Positions 47,245-56,295 of a stretch of DNA of 64,000 nt are shown here, piece after piece; the stretch's first letter is position 1, and each line of letters starts with the position of its first letter. The stretch lies in assembly GCF_004216715.1 (NCBI RefSeq), contig NZ_SGXG01000001.1, positions 4,980,390-5,044,389 on the forward strand. Direction: 5' to 3'. The notes below the pieces were generated by a model. It saw only the letters and a list, made by a program, of their open reading frames with translations, ran no database searches and was not told where the DNA came from. This stretch comes from Cecembia calidifontis. GTDB taxonomy: Bacteria > Bacteroidota > Bacteroidia > Cytophagales > Cyclobacteriaceae. A program made the translations under genes and the position numbers.

Positions 47245-48579
47245 CAATGCTGTCCTAAATAATTTACAAGACAGATGTTTAGCTGTGTTTCTGCAATTTC
47301 TATTGTGATTTTATCTGTAATCCGGAAATAGAACCCCCTGTTGGCTTTTTTGAGGAGGTTTTTCATGGTCTTCAAAGGGTTTGTCCAGCCACTTTTGCAG
47401 CTCTATTTTAACGAATATGTTCAGTCTGATAAATGCAACCAGATTGGACAGATGCCATCCGAATTTAGCGGTTGCCTTCATCACTTTTAGGAGCAGAATG
47501 GTGATCAGCGCGGTCCATATCTGGATCATCACGGCATTTTTCGATGTTCCGATAAAGGTTTTGATATGGAGTAACTGCTTGATGTCCCTGAAGAAGATCT
47601 CAATCTCCCATCGGCACCGGTAAAGATCACCGATTGTCTTTGCTGACCATTTGAAGTTATTGGTAATCAGTTCGACGGTCTGTCGGTTTTTTTCGTCCCA
47701 TACAGCCACTCTTCTGAGTTTTCCGGGGTACTTCACTTTTGACTGCGGGTTTACCAGTTCAATTTCTTCGTCTATCAGTACTTCCTGTGCAGTATTTTCA
47801 GGGAGTCGACGTTCATTGATTGTGCTGAACTTAAGGTTATCCTTGTGCCTTATGACGAAAAAGACCCCCTTGCTGTCCCAAATGTTGAGCATCGGAAAGT
47901 CATTGTAATAGCGGTCCGCCACTATAACGGATCCTTTCTCCAAAGGAATATCATAAGCGCCTTTATTGTCTGCCATACTTCCTTCTGTAATATTCACATA
48001 AACAGGGAGTTTCCCGTCATAGTCCAGAAGCGTATGCATCTTTACAGCACCCTTTTTGGTCCTGAAGGTTGCCCAGTCAAACATCGAAAGGCAAAGACTT
48101 ACCACCGTGGAGTCGAGCAGATAGACGGGAGCCTTGATCCGTAGTTTTACCCTGCTCAGGGACGCCTGCTGTCCTAAATGCTTCAGAAGCCCGTAATACA
48201 GCTCCTTGAACAGGTCAGAGTCCCTGCGCTTGTTCTGATAACTGATACTGGACTTGGATGGTGCCTTGGCAATCCCCAGATGGTTGAGGTTCCCCGTGGC
48301 CGAACGCAGGCCGTTTGAAATATCCCTTACAGAAGTACTTTTGGCAAAATGGCAAAAAAGCATGGAAACCAAATGCGTCCAGCTGTCAAAGCCTTTGCAG
48401 CCCTTGTCCGTTTGCTTCTCTTCAACCAGTTTCTTGAAAATTGAACGCTCGATTTTTTTAATAATCTGAGAAAACAATGTAATATTACTCATGGGAGGTT
48501 TATGTTTTTTGGTGCAAACCCAAAATAGCTATTTTGGGCAAAAAACCAGACCTCTCATATTTTATTTAGGACGGTATTG
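47245..48579 (-). mobile_element. IS4-family element (DUF4372 type), copy 1 in cas8b
   Basis: The 1335-bp element has terminal repeats CAATGCTGTCCTAAATAA (left) and CAATACCGTCCTAAATAA (right, inverted), and a 9-bp target duplication AATAAAAGT at 47236-47244 and 48580-48588. It carries one transposase on the minus strand and has the same length as copy 2, with an identical transposase. Confidence 0.95.
47311..48492 (-). CDS. IS4-family transposase (DUF4372 type), copy 1
   Basis: The 393-residue protein has an N-terminal DUF4372-like domain (about 5-75), catalytic Asp127 (LLDSTVV) and Asp193 (VADRYYND), and the Y-x2-R-x3-E-x6-K signature at Tyr291, Arg294, Glu298 and Lys305. The frame is complete. 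Confidence 0.95.
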   Translation of the reverse strand: MSNITLFSQIIKKIERSIFKKLVEEKQTDKGCKGFDSWTHLVSMLFCHFAKSTSVRDISNGLRSATGNLNHLGIAKAPSKSSISYQNKRRDSDLFKELYYGLLKHLGQQASLSRVKLRIKAPVYLLDSTVVSLCLSMFDWATFRTKKGAVKMHTLLDYDGKLPVYVNITEGSMADNKGAYDIPLEKGSVIVADRYYNDFPMLNIWDSKGVFFVIRHKDNLKFSTINERRLPENTAQEVLIDEEIELVNPQSKVKYPGKLRRVAVWDEKNRQTVELITNNFKWSAKTIGDLYRCRWEIEIFFRDIKQLLHIKTFIGTSKNAVMIQIWTALITILLLKVMKATAKFGWHLSNLVAFIRLNIFVKIELQKWLDKPFEDHEKPPQKSQQGVLFPDYR

Positions 48580-48918
48580 AATAAAAGTCAATTCGATGGT
48601 AAAATTTTTGACTTAAAAAACATAAAGGATTATCTACAATTCTCCAAAAATGAAGAAGCAGTCCTTTTTTACGTAAAAATTAAATCACCAAAAATAAACA
48701 ATGGGCTTCCAATTCCATTGTTTGATTTAGAGGGTTATGAAGAGTTTGTTTTGGAGAAGTTCCAAAAATCGGGAATTACAAAAGGATTAAATTATCTGAC
48801 AGGCGAAATAAATGAGGATATTCTAGTCCCTGATTTTACGGGAAGAGATAATATCAATAAAGTTTTTCAATTAACCACCATAAATCATATTACAGATTTT
48901 GATTTAAAAAACTTGAAT

Positions 48919-50253
48919 CAATGCTGTCCTAAATAATTTACAAGACAGATGTTTAGCTGTGTTTCTGCAATTTCTATTGTGATTTTATCTGTAATCCGGA
49001 AATAGAACCCCCTGTTGGCTTTTTTGAGGAGGTTTTTCATGGTCTTCAAAGGGTTTGTCCAGCCACTTTTGCAGCTCTATTTTAACGAATATGTTCAGTC
49101 TGATAAATGCAACCAGATTGGACAGATGCCATCCGAATTTAGCGGTTGCCTTCATCACTTTTAGGAGCAGAATGGTGATCAGCGCGGTCCATATCTGGAT
49201 CATCACGGCATTTTTCGATGTTCCGATAAAGGTTTTGATATGGAGTAACTGCTTGATGTCCCTGAAGAAGATCTCAATCTCCCATCGGCACCGGTAAAGA
49301 TCACCGATTGTCTTTGCTGACCATTTGAAGTTATTGGTAATCAGTTCGACGGTCTGTCGGTTTTTTTCGTCCCATACAGCCACTCTTCTGAGTTTTCCGG
49401 GGTACTTCACTTTTGACTGCGGGTTTACCAGTTCAATTTCTTCGTCTATCAGTACTTCCTGTGCAGTATTTTCAGGGAGTCGACGTTCATTGATTGTGCT
49501 GAACTTAAGGTTATCCTTGTGCCTTATGACGAAAAAGACCCCCTTGCTGTCCCAAATGTTGAGCATCGGAAAGTCATTGTAATAGCGGTCCGCCACTATA
49601 ACGGATCCTTTCTCCAAAGGAATATCATAAGCGCCTTTATTGTCTGCCATACTTCCTTCTGTAATATTCACATAAACAGGGAGTTTCCCGTCATAGTCCA
49701 GAAGCGTATGCATCTTTACAGCACCCTTTTTGGTCCTGAAGGTTGCCCAGTCAAACATCGAAAGGCAAAGACTTACCACCGTGGAGTCGAGCAGATAGAC
49801 GGGAGCCTTGATCCGTAGTTTTACCCTGCTCAGGGACGCCTGCTGTCCTAAATGCTTCAGAAGCCCGTAATACAGCTCCTTGAACAGGTCAGAGTCCCTG
49901 CGCTTGTTCTGATAACTGATACTGGACTTGGATGGTGCCTTGGCAATCCCCAGATGGTTGAGGTTCCCCGTGGCCGAACGCAGGCCGTTTGAAATATCCC
50001 TTACAGAAGTACTTTTGGCAAAATGGCAAAAAAGCATGGAAACCAAATGCGTCCAGCTGTCAAAGCCTTTGCAGCCCTTGTCCGTTTGCTTCTCTTCAAC
50101 CAGTTTCTTGAAAATTGAACGCTCGATTTTTTTAATAATCTGAGAAAACAATGTAATATTACTCATGGGAGGTTTATGTTTTTTGGTGCAAACCCAAAAT
50201 AGCTATTTTGGGCAAAAAACCAGACCTCTCATATTTTATTTAGGACGGTATTG
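48919..50253 (-). mobile_element. IS4-family element (DUF4372 type), copy 2 in cas8b
   Basis: Same length and ends as copy 1, same orientation, with its own 9-bp target duplication AACTTGAAT at 48910-48918 and 50254-50262. Two copies with different duplications mean two separate transposition events. Only 330 bp of cas8b plus the duplications lie between them. Confidence 0.95.
48985..50166 (-). CDS. IS4-family transposase (DUF4372 type), copy 2
   Basis: The translated protein is identical over all 393 residues to the copy at 47311-48492, pointing to a recent spread of the element. Confidence 0.95.
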   Translation of the reverse strand: MSNITLFSQIIKKIERSIFKKLVEEKQTDKGCKGFDSWTHLVSMLFCHFAKSTSVRDISNGLRSATGNLNHLGIAKAPSKSSISYQNKRRDSDLFKELYYGLLKHLGQQASLSRVKLRIKAPVYLLDSTVVSLCLSMFDWATFRTKKGAVKMHTLLDYDGKLPVYVNITEGSMADNKGAYDIPLEKGSVIVADRYYNDFPMLNIWDSKGVFFVIRHKDNLKFSTINERRLPENTAQEVLIDEEIELVNPQSKVKYPGKLRRVAVWDEKNRQTVELITNNFKWSAKTIGDLYRCRWEIEIFFRDIKQLLHIKTFIGTSKNAVMIQIWTALITILLLKVMKATAKFGWHLSNLVAFIRLNIFVKIELQKWLDKPFEDHEKPPQKSQQGVLFPDYR

Positions 50254-51379
50254 AACTTGAATAAAAATTTTCAAATAGGTAAGGAAAGTTTGTCAAGACT
50301 TAATTATGCCTCGAATTATGTCTTAAATAACCTTCAAACAAGAATTGCAGGTTTAAAGCATCTTGTAATCCCTAATTATTTAGCAAAGGACTTAGAAAGT
50401 CTGGATATCGAGGAAATGAAACTATTTTTAGATAAGTCCTCAGATTTATTGTTCAAAACAGAGAGATTAGAAAAAGAAGTATTGAGAAAATTACCTGATT
50501 GTAATGTTTTCTGGATCAATTATATAGCGTTTGAAACGAATGGCAATTATTTCAAAATTTTAAACACAATTAAAGATGTAAATAGCTTGCATCTGACTAA
50601 TTTATTGGAAGCTTTTGATGAGGCTGGATGGGTTTTAAGAAATTTTATCAATCTCAATACTTCTTTTAACCTTCAGTCAATTTATTGGATTATCCCAGTT
50701 CGGGAAGGATCAAAGGAAAAGAAAAATGCTGTTTTGGCAATTTTTAAGGAAATTCTCGAACAAAGAAAGATAAATGAAGAAGATATTTTTGATCATTTTA
50801 TAAGCATGCTGCTATGCCATCGATATGGAAGGTATAGACAGTATCAGTTCAAATCTTCTCCAAATAACTTTGATTTTGCCATTCGAGATACAGTCTTTAA
50901 ATACACTGCATTTGTTTACGCATTAAAGAAATTAAACTTACTAAAGATGGAAGATAACAAGCCAAAACCTGATACTGAGGAAAAGCCTACTCACACAAAT
51001 CCTGAAAAAATTGAGGATTTTTTCAACAAAATGGAATATACCCAAGAACAAAAGGCAGTATTTTATTTGGGTAGGGTATTAAGTTCTGTTGCTTATGCGC
51101 AATATCAAAAGGGGCATAAATCTAAGCCTATCCTAAACAAAATCAACTATAATGGAATGGATGCTTCGGCATTAGAAAGATTGGATTTAGACCTTTCAGA
51201 AAAGTCGCGACAATATAATATCCATGAATTCACTGAGCCAAATTTGGCAAAGTTCAGATCTGCCTTCAAAGAAGAAAAATGGACCTTAAGCCCCCAGAAA
51301 AATGTGTTCTACCTAATGGTTGGATATACTTTCGGACTAACTAAAGAATAAAAAACTAAACAACATTAACATAATACAT

Positions 51380-52375
51380 ATGAGCGCTATTAAAAACAAT
51401 TCTGATTTTCTTTTTATTTATGAAGCCATCAATTGTAATCCAAATGGTGACCCCGATCAAGAAAACAAACCAAGAATGGATTATGAAACTCAAACGAATT
51501 TGGTTACTGACACTAGGCTTAAAAGATACATTCGTGATTATTTCATGAATGAGGGTAAAGAAGTTTTTGTATCAATGGAAGATGGGAAAAAGGTTAATCC
51601 CGATCAAAAGTTAGAATTTACTATCAATAGACTTTTAACAGAGCAAGATTTGGTTGAAAGTTATTTTGATGGGAATGATGAAATGAGAAAATCCTTCGAT
51701 GAAATCAATAAAGAAAAAAAAGAGAAAGAAGGTGTATTTAAAGCATTGCAGAATAAAAAGAACAGAGCCCTCAATGACTTTATTTTGGATAAGATCGTCA
51801 AAGAAACATTTTTGGACATCAGGCTTTTTGGAAGTGCGTTTGCCGTTGGTGGTTTTACCCATGCCTACACCGGTCCTGTGCAAATTAATTGGGGATATTC
51901 ATTGAATAAAGTTTACCAAATAGATTCTGACTCAATTGTCACAATTATGAATGATGATAGCAGCACCTTTGGAAAAGATTATAGAGTGCATTATAGCTTA
52001 TTGGCATTTCACGGAGTAGTCAACAAATATTCTGCACAACAAACAGGATTAACAGAAAAGGATTTAGAAGAATTTAGAAATGGAATATGGCAGGCAATTC
52101 CTTCTCTCCCCACCAGGTCAAAGTTAAATCAATATCCCAAACTTTACCTTGAAATAGTCTACAATGATGGATTTAATAATGGACATTTTGGTGATTTAAG
52201 AGATTTGATTCATTGCAGTCCAAAGGATGAGATCGCAGGTTACAAAAAGGTGAGGAGGTTTAGTGATTTGAAAATTGATTTTTCAAAGTTAGAATCTTTA
52301 ATCAATTCCAATAAAGGAAAAGTCATCAAAGATGTAATTTTAAAGACATCAGATGGGATCACCATTAATATATAG
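51380..52375 (+). CDS. cas7: Cas7 backbone subunit, type I-B (Csh2)
   Basis: The 331-residue protein begins FLFIYEAINCNPNGDPDQENKPR and continues with TDTRLKRYIRDYF, the Csh2/Cas7 hallmark; RLFGSAFAVGG and TGPVQINWG are further core motifs. Several copies coat the crRNA in Cascade. The gene is intact, 28 bp after cas8b, and nearly overlaps cas5. With cas8b split, its protein may still bind crRNA but cannot form a full complex. Confidence 0.95.
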   Translation: MSAIKNNSDFLFIYEAINCNPNGDPDQENKPRMDYETQTNLVTDTRLKRYIRDYFMNEGKEVFVSMEDGKKVNPDQKLEFTINRLLTEQDLVESYFDGNDEMRKSFDEINKEKKEKEGVFKALQNKKNRALNDFILDKIVKETFLDIRLFGSAFAVGGFTHAYTGPVQINWGYSLNKVYQIDSDSIVTIMNDDSSTFGKDYRVHYSLLAFHGVVNKYSAQQTGLTEKDLEEFRNGIWQAIPSLPTRSKLNQYPKLYLEIVYNDGFNNGHFGDLRDLIHCSPKDEIAGYKKVRRFSDLKIDFSKLESLINSNKGKVIKDVILKTSDGITINI

Positions 52376-52379
52376 CCTT

Positions 52380-53174
52380 ATGGATGTATTGTCATTCGAT
52401 ATTTGCGGGAAATTTGCTCATTTTAGAAAATTCCATGCCAACAATACAGCATTAAGTTATTCCATACCTCCTAGAACCACTATCATTGGAATCATCGCAG
52501 GAATTATGGGGAGAGAAAAAAACTCATATTATGAAGAGTTTTCTTCTGAAAATATGAGAATTGGGATACGGGTAGTTTCTGATATAAGGAAAAGTTTCCA
52601 TAGACTAAATTATCTTATGATTAAAAGTAAGGATGACTTCACTGGAAAAAATGGAAGAGTCCAGACCCCCTTTGAAGTAATCACTGGAAATTCCATAAGA
52701 GAAGGTAAAGTAGTCTACAGGGTTTTTATTTCAGATCAAGAAGGTTCGAAATCCAAGAATACCGAAAATCTGCAAGAAATTCTTATTAACCAAAAAAGCT
52801 CATATAATGCAAGTCTTGGCCTAGCGAATTTTAATGCATCTATTGAAAATGTTAAGTTTTGGCAAAAAGTAAATACAATTCAAGTTAATAATGAGTTTGT
52901 TAACATTCATTCTGCTTGTAATAGTGCAGATGTCAGTGAATTAGAATTTTTAGAGGAAGCAGCTTTTAAATTTAATTTTGTAGAGGAGGAACTACTACCG
53001 GCCGATTTTAAAGCAAATAATGACCGGGAGTTAAAAGCAATGAATAGGGTTCTTTACACCACTAGAAACTTTCCTTTGAGAGTTAAATTAAAGGGAACCT
53101 ACCATGAGTTAAAGGAGGAAAATGAAATTCAAAGAATTCAATTTTTAGAAAATGTTGGTATTCTCACACAGTAA
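52380..53174 (+). CDS. cas5: Cas5 subunit, type I-B
   Basis: From ATG 52380 the protein is 264 residues and begins with the Cas5 signature (MDVLSFDICGKFAHFRKFHANNTALSYSIPPRTTIIGIIAGIMGR). Cas5 caps the 5' handle of crRNA. An upstream in-frame ATG at 52353 would overlap cas7 by 23 bases and adds nine unconserved residues, so the later start is preferred. The 3' end overlaps the cas3 start. Confidence 0.93.
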   Translation: MDVLSFDICGKFAHFRKFHANNTALSYSIPPRTTIIGIIAGIMGREKNSYYEEFSSENMRIGIRVVSDIRKSFHRLNYLMIKSKDDFTGKNGRVQTPFEVITGNSIREGKVVYRVFISDQEGSKSKNTENLQEILINQKSSYNASLGLANFNASIENVKFWQKVNTIQVNNEFVNIHSACNSADVSELEFLEEAAFKFNFVEEELLPADFKANNDRELKAMNRVLYTTRNFPLRVKLKGTYHELKEENEIQRIQFLENVGILTQ

Positions 53175-53650
53175 AGAAATTAATGGATCCAAAATAGGTT
53201 CAAAGCAGCTTATCGAACATATTAAGGGCGTTCTTGATAAAGCTGTTTTTGGTTATTATGATCAATTAAGTTTTTCTGATAAATATTCAACATTGGATAT
53301 TTTAAAACATATCTGTTGGCTTCATGACTTTGGCAAATACACTAAATATTTTCAGGACTATTTGATTTACCCTGAAAAAGCAGATAATCTGTTAAAAAGT
53401 CATTCCAACTTAGGAGCCGTTGTAACATACAACTTAATGGAAAGTATTTCTCCGGAAATTGCATTAATTGGATATTACCTAATTAAGCTTCATCATTCCA
53501 ATTTGAAAGATTTTGAGTCAACGATTGATCCAGTTGGATACAGAGAAAAGATAGAACTTGAGAAGTTTAATTTGCAGATAAAGGCATTACATGATTATTC
53601 TGAATTATTGGGATTCCTATATTCAAGTCATAAATGCAACACTAAGGGTT

Positions 53651-53680
53651 TAAGGGAAGGAACCTAGGTTCCTTCCCTTA
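53651..53680. repeat. Perfect 30-nt palindrome inside the IS30 element
   Basis: Arms TAAGGGAAGGAACCT and AGGTTCCTTCCCTTA are exact complements with no loop, 28 bp before the transposase start. It could block read-through from cas3 into the transposase, or bind the transposase. Confidence 0.85.
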
Positions 53681-53707
53681 GGCTGAAAATATTAATTTAG
53701 TGTTGTC

Positions 53708-54718
53708 ATGAATAAATTTAAACATCTCAGCCAGGAACAAAGGTACCAAATAGAGGCTTTATTTAGAAACGGAACTTCCCAGACCAAAATCGCTGCGATT
53801 ATCGGTGTCAACAAAAGTACTGTATCCAGAGAACTTCAAAGAAATACCGGCAAGAGGGGCCGTTATAGCGGTGAATATAAGGCTGCAGTTGCCCAGAACC
53901 GTACAGACGAAAGACATAGACTCAAGAGAAAGCGAATCAAATTTACCGAGTCCCTTAAAGAAGAGGCCCGCAAATTCCTTGTTGTTGACAAATTGAGCCC
54001 AGAGCTAATATCGGTCACCTGGAAGAAACAAGGTAAAGAAGGGGTTTGTCATGAGACACTCTACAACTGGATATTTACTGCCAAAAAAAGTAGCCATTGG
54101 AGATACCGAAGGGACAGGGAGCTTTACAAGAATCTCCGGCATGGTAAAAGAAAGCGTAAGAGAGGTAATTACAGGCATACCAGAGGAATTATCAGGGAGA
54201 GAGTTCCAATTGACCAAAGGCCTCCTGTAGTTGAAAAAAGACAAAGGATAGGAGATATTGAAGTAGACCTTATGATGGGGAAAAACCACAAATCAGCTCT
54301 TTTGGTACTGGTGGACAGGGCAACCTTGGTTACTACCATAGAGAAACTTGATGGTAAAAATGCAGATATCATTGAACAGAAAATAGCAAAGAGAATACAG
54401 AGAATTGGTGCTTCGTTCTTCAAATCAATCACTTTCGATAATGATATGGCATTCGCAAACCATTATAAAATCAGAGATAAATTCAATATCCCAACATTCT
54501 TTACAAGACCATACACTTCACAGGATAAAGGAACAGTGGAAAACAGAATCGGACTTATCAGGGCTTTCCTGCCAAAGGGTACTGACCTCAATCAAATCTC
54601 TCGGGAACAGATCCAAAATATAGAAACCAAAATCAATAACAGGCCAATAAGAAAGTTTAATTATCTTAGTCCTATCGAATGTCTAATGAAAAAATTAGGC
54701 GTTGCATTTATGACTTGA
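53708..54718 (+). CDS. IS30-family transposase
   Basis: The 336-residue protein has an N-terminal helix-turn-helix (LSQEQRYQIEALFRNGTSQTKIAAIIGVNKSTVSREL), the IS30 DDE core (DIEVDLMMG, TFDNDMAFA, DKGTVENRIGLIRAFLPKGT) and the end NRPIRKFNYLSPIE. The frame is complete. Confidence 0.95.
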   Translation: MNKFKHLSQEQRYQIEALFRNGTSQTKIAAIIGVNKSTVSRELQRNTGKRGRYSGEYKAAVAQNRTDERHRLKRKRIKFTESLKEEARKFLVVDKLSPELISVTWKKQGKEGVCHETLYNWIFTAKKSSHWRYRRDRELYKNLRHGKRKRKRGNYRHTRGIIRERVPIDQRPPVVEKRQRIGDIEVDLMMGKNHKSALLVLVDRATLVTTIEKLDGKNADIIEQKIAKRIQRIGASFFKSITFDNDMAFANHYKIRDKFNIPTFFTRPYTSQDKGTVENRIGLIRAFLPKGTDLNQISREQIQNIETKINNRPIRKFNYLSPIECLMKKLGVAFMT

Positions 54719-54935
54719 ACATGGCATTAATAAAGATTGATGATTCTCATTTAAGATTTAGGTCTACTTTAGATTTTTATAAATGCTTCAAAAATTATTT
54801 TCAGAAAGATGCGGATATAGAAAGGTATTTTTTTACTGTCGTCCGAGAACTGATACAAGATAAAAAATAAAATCCTAGAATAGTACAAAAATCAAAGATG
54901 GGCAGCTCTTTTGGAACTTACCCATCTTTTTTATA

Positions 54936-56189
54936 TTGTTGTTTCGACCAAGAACCAACAATATGTCTCAAGTTAAGCATAAATTTTTGTCTGGGCATCC
55001 TATCATCGCCCAACTTCTTTCTCTTATTCCCAAAGAGCTATTCAATCAGGTCGTTGAGGAAGAAAACTCGGATAGGTACTACAAGAAACTTAAAACAAGT
55101 GATCACTTTATCTGTATTTTTTATGCCGTGTTGACCAGAAACAGCAGTCTAAGAGAGGTATGCAAAAACATCGGCCTGATCATTACCAAGCTTATTCCTT
55201 TTGGAATGAAGCAGCTGCCTGCAAGGAGTACTCTTTCTGATGCAAACCGTAAGCGCAGTTATCGTGTTTTTGAGCAACTGTACAAAGGGCTGTATTCATA
55301 CTATAGGGCATCTTTGGTAGGAAATTGGCTTGATATCGGTGGAGAGGTCGACCCCAGCCGTGTTGAGGTTTTTGATTCCTCAACGGTCACGCTGTTCAAG
55401 GAAATCCTCAAAGGGGCCGGACGCAATCCCCTGAACGGAAAGAAAAAAGGAGGTGCCAAGATTTTTGCTAAAATGAATCTGGCAGAAGGCGTTCCCAATT
55501 TTATATGTATCCGTTCTGCGGCCACAAATGAAAATATGTTTTTAAAAGTGATGGATCTGCCTGAGCATGGGATAGCTGTTTTCGACAAGGGATATAACCG
55601 CTATTCCTGCTTTGAAAAATGGGACAGTTCAAACAGATATTTTGTGACCAGAAAAAAAGACAATGCAAGATATGAAGTGGTCAGTGAGTTTGACTGTACG
55701 CATGCTATTGATATCATCAAGGACCAGATTATCTCACTGAGCTACAGGGAGAAGGGAGTTTCTCGGACAGTTGAGGCCAGACTGGTGGTTTATGCTGACC
55801 CTGAAAGCGGTGAAACGCTGGAATTTATCACCAATCTTAAGGGATTGGATGCATTGACCATAGCTCTTCTGTATAAGAACAGGTGGGTTATCGAAGTGCT
55901 TTTCAAGCAGATAAAGCAGAATTTTGAGCTCAGAAATTTTTTGTCGGACAGCGAGAACGGGATCAAAATCCAGATTTGGATGGCATTAATACTCAACCTG
56001 CTGTTTACAGTTCTACATAAGCGGATAAAAGAGGCTGAAGACTTCTCGACCATGGTCATGGTAGCAGCAAAAAATCTTTGCTCCTACGTCAGTCTTGAAA
56101 AGTTCTTACTTTTTCCTGAAGCTTACTTTAAAAGTATATTTCAAAAAGACCTTCAAAATATGCAAACCCAATTATTCCTCTCAGGATAG
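54936..56189 (+). CDS. IS4-type transposase
   Basis: The 417-residue protein has an N-terminal DUF4372-like part (LSLIPKELFNQVVEEENSDRYYKKLKTSDHF), catalytic regions VFDSSTVTLF and VFDKGYNRYSC, and the Y-x2-R-x3-E-x6-K signature in YKNRWVIEVLFKQIK. It differs from the transposase in cas8b. ATG at 54963 (MSQVKHKF) is the likelier start. Confidence 0.93.
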   Translation: MLFRPRTNNMSQVKHKFLSGHPIIAQLLSLIPKELFNQVVEEENSDRYYKKLKTSDHFICIFYAVLTRNSSLREVCKNIGLIITKLIPFGMKQLPARSTLSDANRKRSYRVFEQLYKGLYSYYRASLVGNWLDIGGEVDPSRVEVFDSSTVTLFKEILKGAGRNPLNGKKKGGAKIFAKMNLAEGVPNFICIRSAATNENMFLKVMDLPEHGIAVFDKGYNRYSCFEKWDSSNRYFVTRKKDNARYEVVSEFDCTHAIDIIKDQIISLSYREKGVSRTVEARLVVYADPESGETLEFITNLKGLDALTIALLYKNRWVIEVLFKQIKQNFELRNFLSDSENGIKIQIWMALILNLLFTVLHKRIKEAEDFSTMVMVAAKNLCSYVSLEKFLLFPEAYFKSIFQKDLQNMQTQLFLSG

Positions 56190-56213
56190 GGGGTACTTTT
56201 TGAAATCAAAAAA

Positions 56214-56244
56214 AAAGTCCTCTAACATCATTCTAGAGGACTTT
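56214..56244 (+). terminator. Terminator of the IS4-type transposase
   Basis: Perfect 11-bp stem AAAGTCCTCTA / TAGAGGACTTT with a 9-base loop, followed by ATTCTAATTTT. Confidence 0.75.
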
Positions 56245-56295
56245 ATTCTAATTTTCGTAATTTAGTCGGACGACAGTAGTATTTTTTAATAAATT

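Larger units (their letters stand above)
46837..51351 (+). pseudogene. cas8b: cas8b (Csh1-type), split into three parts by two identical insertion sequences
   Basis: The three coding parts are 46837-47244, 48589-48918 and 50263-51351. Removing both 1335-bp elements with one target copy each joins EEINKS-QFDGKIF and DLKNLN-KNFQIG in frame and gives 608 residues, the size of a Cas8b/Csh1 large subunit. The N-terminus (MLATLSKIGEYLLE) fits the family. Cas8b recognises the PAM and recruits Cas3 in the type I-B Cascade. As it stands only a fragment of about 141 residues can be made from the native start, so Cascade should be inactive unless both elements leave precisely. Confidence 0.85.
53622..54719 (+). 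mobile_element. IS30-family element in the HD part of cas3
   Basis: The 1098-bp element has perfect 19-base terminal repeats TTCAAGTCATAAATGCAAC. No target duplication is seen (left flank CCTATA, right flank CATGGC), unlike the other elements, yet clean removal keeps the cas3 frame. Its transposase stop codon falls inside the right repeat. Confidence 0.9.
54834..56278 (+). mobile_element. IS4-type element in cas3
   Basis: The 1445-bp element has terminal repeats TACTGTCGTCCGA and a 9-bp target duplication GTATTTTTT at 54825-54833 and 56279-56287. Hairpins face inward at both ends: AAAGATGGG/CCCATCTTT at 54894-54929 before the transposase, and AAAGTCCTCTA/TAGAGGACTTT at 56214-56244 after it. 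They isolate the transposase from outside transcription. Confidence 0.93.

Noticed and set aside
54679..54870. 63-codon frame between the IS30 and IS4-type elements as a separate small gene
   Set aside because: Its middle part is an in-frame piece of cas3 that joins the downstream YLFSLLIESDK segment once the elements are removed; its ends run into IS sequence.
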